Source: Cardiobacteriaceae bacterium
GTDB taxonomy: Bacteria; Pseudomonadota; Gammaproteobacteria; Cardiobacteriales; Cardiobacteriaceae
DNA length: 64,000 bases
Direction of reading: 5' to 3'
NCBI GenBank assembly: GCA_030529365.1
Contig: JAUMXB010000004.1
Location: 1 to 64,000 of the forward strand
Part shown: positions 57,786 through 64,000 of the stretch, one piece after another
Position numbering within the stretch: the first letter of the stretch is position 1
How the letters are laid out: each line of letters starts with the position of its first letter
Position numbers and translations under genes: made by a program
The notes under the pieces: model-generated
The model's input: only the letters and a program-made list of their open reading frames with translations
Database searches by the model: none
What the model was told of the DNA's origin: nothing

Positions 57786-59957
57786 TTACATGCGTTTGAT
57801 TGAGGTGACGCCGTCGATGCCGCGCAGCATGCGGATGATTTGCGCGAGATGGTCGCGGTCGCGGACTTCCAGCCAGAGTTTGAGGAGGCGGCTGGTGTCG
57901 TCGTAAGGGATGCGGGCGATTTGCAGGTTGATGATGCTGCCGTCGGTTTCGCCGATGGCGGTGCTGATGTCGGCGATCATGCGCAGGCGTTCGGTAAATT
58001 GCAGTTCGAGGTTGGCGGCGAAGCGGCCGTGGCTGTCTTCGCCCCAGTCCACGCGCACCCATTGGCTGCGGTCGAGGGCGTCGAGTTCGCGGCAGTTGCG
58101 GCGGTGAACGGCGATGCCGGTTTGCGGCGACATGACGCCGACGATGTCTTCGCGCGGCAGCGGATGGCAGCATTCCGCGAGTTCGATGCCGGCATCGAGG
58201 GCGGAATGGATGTGCAGCACGTGTTTTTCATTGTGGATGGCCGAGCATTTGCCGCCAAGGAGGGAGTCGGCGACCAGCATGGGCTGGAGGTCGCCACGGC
58301 CGATTTCGCCATAGAGGGCTTTTTCGCTCAGCTGGTGCGCCTGGAGATAGCTTTCCAGGGTGCCGTGCGGCAGGGTGGCGATGCTGCTGCCGAAGTGGTG
58401 CAGGGCGCCGTCGAGCAGGCGCTTGCCGTTGGCAATGGCCTGGCGGGTGGCGAGATGGCGCAGGTAGTGGTTGATGGCGGCGCGGGCTTTGGCGGTGACG
58501 ACGAATTGCAGCCAGTTGGCGTTGGGGTGGGCGTTGTCGTCGGTGCGGATTTGCACGGTTTGCGCGTTTTCCAGCGGCTTGAAGAGGGGGTAGGGTTCGC
58601 CGTTGACTTTGGCGGCGACGCAGTGGTTGCCGACTTCGGTGTGGATGGCATAGGCGAAATCAAGCGGGGTGGCGCCGCGCGGAAGATCGATGACCTGGCC
58701 GCGCGGGGTATAGACGTGGATGTCGCCGGAGGAGAGTTCCTTTTTGATGGCGTCGTAGAATTCGAGCGGGTCGTGCGTGACGTTTTGCACTTCTTTCAGG
58801 CGCGAGAGCCAGTCGCGCATGTATTTTTCCGCTGAAATGGTGCGTTCTTCGAGTTTGACGCCGCGTTCCTTGATGTGCTGGTGCCAGACGGCGATGATGC
58901 CGGTTTCCGCGAGGGTGTGCATTTCGCGGGTGCGGATCTGGATGTTGAGGACGTCGCCGTTGGGGGTGATGACGCTGGTGTGCAGCGAGCGGTAGCCGTT
59001 GCTTTTCGGGGCGGCGATGTAGTCTTCAAATTTGCCGCTGACCGGGCGGTACAGGGCGTGCAGGCGGCCGAGCACGCGATAGCAGTCGTCTTCGTTTTCG
59101 GTGATGATGCGCAAGGGGACGGTGCGCGAGGCGGCCTTGAAGCTGGCCTTGCGTTTCATGCGCAGGTAGAGGCCCCAGAGATGGCGCTGGCGCTGGCTGA
59201 TGGAGGCTTTGATGCCGAGTGCGGTGAGGGCGGGTTTGAGATCGTGACGCACGCGGTCGAGAACTTCGGTGCGACGGAAGCTGTTGTTGTAATGCTTTTT
59301 GATAACGGCGTAACGCCAGGGGTGCAGGTGGGAAAAGGCGAGGTCTTCCAGCTGCATGCGCGAGTAGAAAAGGCCAAGGCGACCGGCGATGGAGGCATAG
59401 ACTTCCAGCGTTTCGCGCGCCTTGCGTTTGCGTTTGTCCGGCCGCAAGGCGCCGAGCGTTTGCATGTTGTGCAGGCGGTCGGCGAGCTTGATGATGATGA
59501 CGCGCGGGTCATCCGTCATCGCCATGAACATTTTCTTGAAGCTTTCCGCCTGCACTTCCTGCGGACCTTGATGTTGCAAGCGGTCAAGCTTGCTGACGCC
59601 ATCGACGATGGCAGTAACTTCATCGCCGAATTCCGCGCGCATTTCATCGGCAGTGACGGGCGTGTCTTCCAGTACGTCGTGCAGGAGCGCGGCCTGGAGG
59701 ACGGGCAGATCGAAGCGCTGCGAGGCGAGCAGACGGCAGACGGCGATGGGGTGGGTGAAGTAGGGACCGCCGGACTGGCGTTTTTGTCCGTCGTGGGCAA
59801 TGGCGCCAAAGATGGCGGCTTTTTCCACGGCTGCCATGTCTTGTGCGTCGAGATAGTTCGCCATTTCCGCTTCCAGCTCGGCATAGGCCGGTTGCAGGAA
59901 ATCTTCGCCCTCAACCTGGGCAAAGGGGCGGTGGATGGTTGTGGCAGCCCCGTCCAT
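57786..59957 (-). CDS. spoT: SpoT/Rel-family (p)ppGpp hydrolase, synthetase site probably lost
   Basis: This 723-aa long RSH protein has, in order, HD hydrolase, synthetase, TGS, helical, zinc-finger-like and ACT domains. The hydrolase is intact: LLHDVLEDT at 91-99 and KLADRLHN near 157. In the synthetase region the residues I align with catalytic positions differ: Arg278 where the DIYAFR Asp is expected, KFED (309-312) in place of RxKD or ExDD, and Asn338 in LNIQIRT where the catalytic Glu of EVQIRT belongs. So it is likely a (p)ppGpp hydrolase only. It starts 4 bp after rpoZ at the ATG at 59957 and precedes ridA. Confidence 0.95.
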   Translation of the reverse strand: MDGAATTIHRPFAQVEGEDFLQPAYAELEAEMANYLDAQDMAAVEKAAIFGAIAHDGQKRQSGGPYFTHPIAVCRLLASQRFDLPVLQAALLHDVLEDTPVTADEMRAEFGDEVTAIVDGVSKLDRLQHQGPQEVQAESFKKMFMAMTDDPRVIIIKLADRLHNMQTLGALRPDKRKRKARETLEVYASIAGRLGLFYSRMQLEDLAFSHLHPWRYAVIKKHYNNSFRRTEVLDRVRHDLKPALTALGIKASISQRQRHLWGLYLRMKRKASFKAASRTVPLRIITENEDDCYRVLGRLHALYRPVSGKFEDYIAAPKSNGYRSLHTSVITPNGDVLNIQIRTREMHTLAETGIIAVWHQHIKERGVKLEERTISAEKYMRDWLSRLKEVQNVTHDPLEFYDAIKKELSSGDIHVYTPRGQVIDLPRGATPLDFAYAIHTEVGNHCVAAKVNGEPYPLFKPLENAQTVQIRTDDNAHPNANWLQFVVTAKARAAINHYLRHLATRQAIANGKRLLDGALHHFGSSIATLPHGTLESYLQAHQLSEKALYGEIGRGDLQPMLVADSLLGGKCSAIHNEKHVLHIHSALDAGIELAECCHPLPREDIVGVMSPQTGIAVHRRNCRELDALDRSQWVRVDWGEDSHGRFAANLELQFTERLRMIADISTAIGETDGSIINLQIARIPYDDTSRLLKLWLEVRDRDHLAQIIRMLRGIDGVTSIKRM

Positions 59958-59961
59958 GGCG

Positions 59962-60189
59962 CTAGCCGTCGATGTCGCTGGCGGGCGCGGCGTGATCGAG
60001 CAGGCCTTTGATGCTGGTTTTGCCTTCTTCAATTTCGCGCAGGGCAAGAACGGTAGGCTTGTCGTGCTCGGGAATGACAAGCGGCTGGTGGCCAAAGGCG
60101 ATCTGGCGCGCGCGCTTCGATGCGGCCATGACCAGGCGGAATCGGTTGTTTTCTTCTTTCAGACAGTCTTCTACGGTAACTCGGGCCAT
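59962..60189 (-). CDS. rpoZ: RNA polymerase omega subunit
   Basis: This 75-aa subunit binds the beta' C-terminus and stabilises RNA polymerase. [10 protein letters not shown] and [16 protein letters not shown] are diagnostic. In E. coli omega with DksA mediates ppGpp control, which fits its place directly before spoT. The usual upstream gmk gene is absent here; the upstream neighbour is a ROK regulator. Confidence 0.95.
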   Translation of the reverse strand: MARVTVEDCLKEENNRFRLVMAASKRARQIAFGHQPLVIPEHDKPTVLALREIEEGKTSIKGLLDHAAPASDIDG

Positions 60190-60310
60190 ATGTTCCTCAA
60201 TGAATGGGATGTAAGAGAAAAGCGCAAATCATAGCAAAAATCGGGCGTTGTTGCTTGGTTGAAGCGGGTATTCCGAAACATGGTGATTGTTTTTGCATGT
60301 TTTTCTTTTT

Positions 60311-60361
60311 TATGATTGGTTTTTATCATCAACAAGCGCTTGTCGTGAGAAAATTTCTCAT
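60311..60361. repeat. Composite palindromic element, copy 21 (truncated)
   Basis: A degenerate AT arm (GGTTTTTATCATCA), one K box (60334-60341) and one S box (GAGAAAATTTCTCAT) are present. The second K box is absent. It lies between rpoZ and the ROK gene. Confidence 0.85.
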
Positions 60362-60375
60362 GAAGGCGCGTGTAT

Positions 60376-61542
60376 TTATGGCGCAAAAGGCGTGATCGCA
60401 TCGTAAAAGGGCAGGGCGGCAGCGCCCAGCGCGGCCGTGAATGCGCCGGTATCGCCGCGGATAAGGCGGGGCTGGGTGCGGTCTTCGCGGGTGGCAATGG
60501 AGGTTTTCAGCGGAATGGCGGCTATCAGGGCGTCGATGACGGCAGCGGGAAGCTGGCCGCCGATGATGATGGTTTGCGGGTCGAGCAGATTTTCGATCAT
60601 GCGGATGACAGGATCCAGCACATTGCCGGATTCGGCAATCCATTCCAGCAGCAGGGGATTTTGCGCATCCCAGTATTGCTGCACGGTGCCGGGCGAGAGC
60701 GGGCTGCCGAGTTTCTCCGACAGGGCGTGACGCGAGACGTAGCGCTCGAGGCAGCCCTGCTGGCCGCAAGGGCAGGCAAGGCCTTGCGGGATGACGGGAA
60801 TATGGCCGATTTCCCCGGCGTTGCCGTAACCACCGCGAAAAAGACGGCTGCCGCTGATGATGCCAAGGCCAATGCCCGCGCCGAAATAAAGCATGGCGAA
60901 ATCGCGCAGGCGCGCGGCCTTGCCAAAGAGCGACTCGGCAAGGGCGGCGGCGTTGGCATCGTTTTCTATCCATACCGGGGTGGCAAGGGCATCGCTCAGG
61001 AAAGCGCTGTTCATGTTTTCCCAGGGCGGCAGGGTGGTGGGGCCGATGCCGGAGATGCCTTCGATGGCAAACGGGCCGGGCATGACCACGCCGACGCCAA
61101 GCAGGCTGCCCGGCGCTTTCGTGGCGATGCGCGCCTGCTCCTCGCGCAGGATGTTCAGGCAGTTTTCCCGGGAGGGGTCGTGATTGAAGATGCGGTTGCG
61201 ATAAATGGGATTGCCGCCGAGATCCAGCGCCAGGCTGACGATGCCGTTGACGCCGATTTCAAACCCGATGGTGTAGGCGCCTTTGGGGTTCAGGGCGAAT
61301 TGCAGGGCAGGCTGGCCGCGGCCGCTGCGCAGGCGGCCCATGTCGAGGATGAGTTCCTGGGCGAGCAGGGTATCGAGAATGTTGGCAATGGCCGGGCCGG
61401 ACAGGCGCGTCATTTCCGCGAGTTCCTTGCGCCCGAGCTGGCCGTGCTGGCGCAGGAGATCGAGGATGATCTTGCGGTTGTGATCGCGGATGCGGATGGG
61501 ATTCTTGCCGATTTCTTCCGGCGTGGCCTGCGGATCATTCAT
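60376..61542 (-). CDS. ROK-family transcriptional regulator
   Basis: This 388-aa NagC/Mlc-like repressor has an N-terminal winged helix (LLRQHGQLGRKELAEMTRLSGPAIANILDTLLAQ) and a ROK sugar-kinase-fold domain. The zinc motif CPCGQQGCLERY is near residue 254 and the ATP/sugar site includes IENDANAAALAES. The start is the ATG at 61542. It is divergent from a sugar ABC transporter and most likely represses it until the sugar binds. The intergenic palindrome is its probable operator. Confidence 0.93.
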   Translation of the reverse strand: MNDPQATPEEIGKNPIRIRDHNRKIILDLLRQHGQLGRKELAEMTRLSGPAIANILDTLLAQELILDMGRLRSGRGQPALQFALNPKGAYTIGFEIGVNGIVSLALDLGGNPIYRNRIFNHDPSRENCLNILREEQARIATKAPGSLLGVGVVMPGPFAIEGISGIGPTTLPPWENMNSAFLSDALATPVWIENDANAAALAESLFGKAARLRDFAMLYFGAGIGLGIISGSRLFRGGYGNAGEIGHIPVIPQGLACPCGQQGCLERYVSRHALSEKLGSPLSPGTVQQYWDAQNPLLLEWIAESGNVLDPVIRMIENLLDPQTIIIGGQLPAAVIDALIAAIPLKTSIATREDRTQPRLIRGDTGAFTAALGAAALPFYDAITPFAP

Positions 61543-61587
61543 GGCAGATGCTTTTGTTAACGTATTGGTTGGAAAGGTAACATAAAA

Positions 61588-61640
61588 AATAAATAAAGTT
61601 AGTTTATTTATTGACAGCAAATATTGCACAAGCGTAACAT
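61588..61640 (+). promoter_or_regulatory. Probable ROK operator overlapping ABC promoter
   Basis: A perfect 10-bp inverted repeat AATAAATAAA (61588-61597), 5-nt spacer, TTTATTTATT (61603-61612). A consensus -35 TTGACA (61611-61616) overlaps its right edge and TAACAT (61635-61640) is a fair -10 with an 18-bp spacer, driving the ABC genes. AT-rich palindromes of this type are the sort NagC/Mlc proteins bind. Confidence 0.75.
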
Positions 61641-61734
61641 AACCGTTGTCCGGGCTTGACGCCCGGGCCGCAGTGTTTCGCCGGGAATCGCGCGAAGCGC
61701 TTGCCAATTCACAACAACGATGGAGAGGGTAGCG

Positions 61735-62973
61735 ATGAAAATGAAGGTACTGGCCGGTGTGTTGGGCGGCTTGTTCGCGATGAATGCGGCAAGCGCCGTG
61801 GAAATCGAATACTGGCAATACGTGTTTGAAACGCGCGTGAAGGCGATGGACAAGCTCATTGCCAATTTCGAGGCGAAAAACCCGGATATCAAGGTCAAGC
61901 AGGTGACTTTCCCCTACGCCGATTACCAGACGCGCGTGGTAGCGGCCACCATGGCGAAGAAAGGCCCGGACGTATTGCAGCTTTTCTACGGCTGGACGGA
62001 CCAGTTCGTGAAAGGCAAGGTGGTGCAGCCGCTGGATGGCAAAGTCTTTGCCCATGACGCCATCGAGAAGGACTTTTTCCCCATCGTGACCGCCATGAAG
62101 CGCGACGGGGAGTATTACGGCCTGCCGACCGCAGTGCGTTCGCTCGCGCTTTTCTACAATGAAGATCTTTTCAAGGCTGCTGGCGTGGAAGCGCCGCCGC
62201 AAACGCTCGATGAACTCGTGGCCGTTGCCAAGAAAATTGCCCAGCATGACGCGGGCGGCAACCTCACCACCGCCGGCATGACGCTCGACATGGCCGGCCA
62301 GGATCACCACTGGTGGCGCGAAGTGCTGGTGCGCCAGTTTGGCGGCGCGCCCTACAGTGATGACAATAAAAAAGTCGCCTACAACAACGAAGCCGGGCAA
62401 AAAGCGCTTGCCTTCTATACCGGCCTGCAAACCAACGAGAAAATCGGCATGGCCGGTTTCATGGACGAAGGCCAGGCCGCTTTCCGTGCCGGACGGGCGG
62501 GCATGACCATTGACGGCACCTTCCGCCTCGGCGCCTTCAAATCCATAGAAGGCTTTACCTGGAAAGTCGCAGAACTCCCGGCCAATGCCGACGGCGTGCG
62601 CTCCAACTATGCCTCCTATTTCGCAAACGGCATCGGCAGCGGCAGCAAGGGCGAAAAACTCGAAGCCGCGCAGAAATTCCTGCAATACATCTCCTCGCCG
62701 GAAGCGATGGACATCTGGCTTGCCGAAGTGGGCGAACTGCCCGCGCGGCGCGACGTGGCATTGACCGACGCCAACCTTGCCAACCCGATCTACGCGCCCT
62801 TCCTCAAAGGGCTGGAATACGCGCACACCACCATCTTCGTGGATGAATCGGCGCAGCGTCAGGTCGCCATCGACATGGCCAACCGCGTGCTCCTGCAAAA
62901 TGAAGCCGTGGATGCCTCGTTGAAACAGGGCGCGGAAGCCGAACAGAAGCTGCTCGACAAGTTTTACAAATAA
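61735..62973 (+). CDS. Sugar ABC transporter substrate-binding protein
   Basis: This 412-aa periplasmic protein starts with a signal peptide (MKMKVLAGVLGGLFAMNAASA) and belongs to the MalE/UgpB-like cluster (IEYWQYVFETRVKAMDKLIANFEAKNPDIKV; GLPTAVRSLALFYNEDLFKAAGV; GQAAFRAGRAGMTIDGTF). It captures an unknown sugar for the permease encoded 755 bp on. GAGGG lies just upstream of the ATG at 61735. A divergent ROK repressor and an operator suggest substrate-induced expression. Confidence 0.92.
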   Translation: MKMKVLAGVLGGLFAMNAASAVEIEYWQYVFETRVKAMDKLIANFEAKNPDIKVKQVTFPYADYQTRVVAATMAKKGPDVLQLFYGWTDQFVKGKVVQPLDGKVFAHDAIEKDFFPIVTAMKRDGEYYGLPTAVRSLALFYNEDLFKAAGVEAPPQTLDELVAVAKKIAQHDAGGNLTTAGMTLDMAGQDHHWWREVLVRQFGGAPYSDDNKKVAYNNEAGQKALAFYTGLQTNEKIGMAGFMDEGQAAFRAGRAGMTIDGTFRLGAFKSIEGFTWKVAELPANADGVRSNYASYFANGIGSGSKGEKLEAAQKFLQYISSPEAMDIWLAEVGELPARRDVALTDANLANPIYAPFLKGLEYAHTTIFVDESAQRQVAIDMANRVLLQNEAVDASLKQGAEAEQKLLDKFYK

Positions 62974-63041
62974 AAAACCGTAGGGGGTGGGCTTTGGCCC
63001 ACCGTTCGATTTACGGGGAAATGTATAAATTCACAAATTGA

Positions 63042-63127
63042 TTAAAAATAGTGATTTTTTACCATAATGAAGCACTTTCAATGAGAAAATTTATCGATAT
63101 AAGCGCTTTTTGATGGGAGTTTCTCAT
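63042..63127. repeat. Composite palindromic element, copy 22
   Basis: The AT arm AAAAATAGTGATTTTTTACC, a variant K box AAGCACTT at 63070-63077, and an exact K box at 63101-63108, still 31 bp apart. The last S box is damaged (GGGAGTTTCTCA). Confidence 0.92.
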
Positions 63128-63255
63128 GATGCGTAGGGTGGGTGTTAACCCGCCATTGCGAAGCGATTGTAGGTTGGTGGTGAGGCGAAGCCGAACCTCA
63201 ACATCAATTGGCATCGTTTGTTGGGGTTCACTCCGTGGTTATCGCATTTTGGCGG

Positions 63256-63310
63256 GCGGTTATCGCATTTCGGCAGGCGGTTATTGAGCTTGCCGAAATG
63301 CAATAACCGC
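63256..63310. repeat. 20-bp-arm hairpin in the ABC gap
   Basis: The arms 63256-63275 and 63291-63310 start GCGGTTAT and end TTTCGGCA (read on opposite strands) and differ at one base, which forms a G-T pair. The loop is 15 nt. A third partial copy of the arm lies just upstream (GGCGGGCGG). It is unrelated in sequence to the K/S elements. Confidence 0.85.
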
Positions 63311-63435
63311 TTGTCGAGATGTCCACCGGGCACCCATGAAAATGCGACTGCATTTTCATGGGAAACCCGCCAAGCTACGCTTTATTTATAACCGCATGGG
63401 TTTACACCCATCCTACGATGGTTTTATAAAATGGT

Positions 63436-63522
63436 TAAAAATAGCAGTTTTTTACCATTATAAAGCGCTTATCGTGAGAAATTTTCTCGCCATAAGCGCT
63501 TATGAATGAGAAAATTTCTCAT
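63436..63522. repeat. Composite palindromic element, copy 23
   Basis: The AT arm AAAAATAGCAGTTTTTTACC, K boxes at 63463-63470 and 63494-63501 (31 bp apart), and both S boxes are intact. Confidence 0.95.
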
Positions 63523-63607
63523 ATTGCCCTGCGGGCAACGGTGAGTTGACATCCACCACACCCAATGATGGGCTGAAGCTCACCTTACATGAAATTCATG
63601 AATTGAT

Positions 63608-63689
63608 TGAAAATAGATGTTTTTTACCATCATGAAGCGCTTATGGTGAGAAAATTTATCGCAATAAGCGCTTGTTGATGAGAAAAAAT
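63608..63689. repeat. Composite palindromic element, copy 24
   Basis: The AT arm GAAAATAGATGTTTTTTACC, K boxes at 63635-63642 and 63666-63673 (31 bp apart), and a right end GATGAGAAAAAATACC. It ends about 40 bp before the permease start codon. Confidence 0.94.
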
Positions 63690-63728
63690 ACCAAAACCAC
63701 CTGCCAATCCACAAACCCGAGGACTGCC

Positions 63729-64000
63729 ATGACCACGCTCAGCCACAACACCCGCAAACTGCTCTGGGTCTGGAGCTTTCTCGCCGTGCCCGTGGTGTTT
63801 TACAGCGTGATCCGCTTTTATCCCACGCTGGAGGCTTTCTGGCTGTCCTTGACCGACTGGGATTTCCTCTCCGACCCCGAATTCATCGGTTTGGAAAATT
63901 ACCGAAATCTTTTCAATGACCCGGAATTCTGGAAAGTCTTCAAGAACACCTTCCAGTATCTCGCGATCGGCATGCCGGTGTCGCTGCTCCTTGCCTTCAC
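63729..64000 (+). CDS. Sugar ABC transporter permease (MalF/UgpA-like), cut by window end
   Basis: The first 90 codons are visible. The N-terminal membrane helix (LLWVWSFLAVPVVFYSVIRFYPTLEAFWLSLTDWD) and FIGLENYRNLFNDPEFWKVFKNTFQYLAIG are typical of MalF/UgpA-type permeases of sugar importers. GAGGA lies about 6 bases before the ATG at 63729. It should form the channel with a second permease and an ATPase beyond the window, fed by the binding protein upstream. Confidence 0.9.
   Translation, partial: MTTLSHNTRKLLWVWSFLAVPVVFYSVIRFYPTLEAFWLSLTDWDFLSDPEFIGLENYRNLFNDPEFWKVFKNTFQYLAIGMPVSLLLAF

Larger units (their letters stand above)
62974..63728. other. 755-bp repeat-filled gap inside the sugar ABC operon
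   Basis: No gene is credible here. Besides three palindromic elements (copies 22-24), the gap holds REP-like hairpins: GGTGGGCTTTGGCCCACC near 62986, GGGTGGGTGTTAACCCGCC near 63137, TGGGTTTACACCCA near 63397, and the large hairpin at 63256-63310. Any SBP-permease cotranscript would have to cross all of these structures. Confidence 0.9.

Noticed and set aside
63145-63333. Small minus-strand frame in the ABC gap
   Set aside because: It reads through the 20-bp-arm hairpin, giving a repeated Leu-Pro-Lys-Cys-Asp pattern that is a repeat artefact.

Overview
The window is ordinary gammaproteobacterial chromosome, about 64 kb, with GC-rich coding sequence and strikingly AT-rich gene borders. Supporting genes include ftsY-rpoH, rpoZ-spoT-ridA, sbcDC, a lipoprotein Prc, a P-protein PheA and a DUF2069 protein. 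My best guess is a member of or near the Cardiobacteriaceae, but that is an overall impression and not proven here.

Layout. 0-1.2 kb: a dead insertion sequence with intact ends. 1.2-5.2 kb (minus): fur, rpoH, ftsY and a histidinol-phosphatase-like gene. 5.2-11.8 kb (plus): DUF423, sirtuin, prc, transketolase, pgk. 12-15.6 kb: an OmpA-like protein divergent from gyrA. 15.7-18 kb: an accessory cassette (Mrr-type nuclease, ADP-ribosylglycohydrolase, PD-(D/E)XK-like protein). 18-20.4 kb: pheA, DUF1905 and a 265-bp tandem repeat. 20.4-28.3 kb: ABC exporter, DUF559, SbmA-like transporter, sbcD-sbcC. 28.4-38.4 kb: nitroreductase, patatin lipoprotein, ispB, HerA-like ATPase, RhuM-Fic fusion, serB, trmA. 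38.5-46.6 kb: lactate permease, VIT transporter, Lrp, ankyrin protein, M48 protease, argA. 46.6-54.7 kb: RND efflux operon, hutI, recG. 54.8-60.2 kb: an ascorbate-type PTS/SIS cassette lying between ridA and recG, then ridA-spoT-rpoZ. 60.4-64 kb: a ROK regulator divergent from a sugar ABC transporter that runs off the end.

The most distinctive feature is a family of composite palindromic elements, 24 copies in 64 kb, at most transcription-unit borders and never inside tightly packed operons. Each is built from an AT arm (AAAAATAGTNATTTTTTACC), a K box (AAGCGCTT), an S box (GAGAAAATTTCTC), a second K box and usually a second S box or a mirrored AT arm. In all 21 copies with two K boxes (one of these boxes strongly degenerate), the K boxes start exactly 31 bp apart. 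Several copies supply the stop codon or last residues of the neighbouring gene. A second, REP-like family (hairpins tagged GTAGG) sits in some of the same gaps.

Other points: the spoT product keeps its hydrolase motifs but appears to lack the key synthetase residues; the sugar ABC operon is split by 755 bp holding three palindromic elements; and a perfect inverted repeat overlaps the -35 box of the divergent ROK/ABC promoter region.
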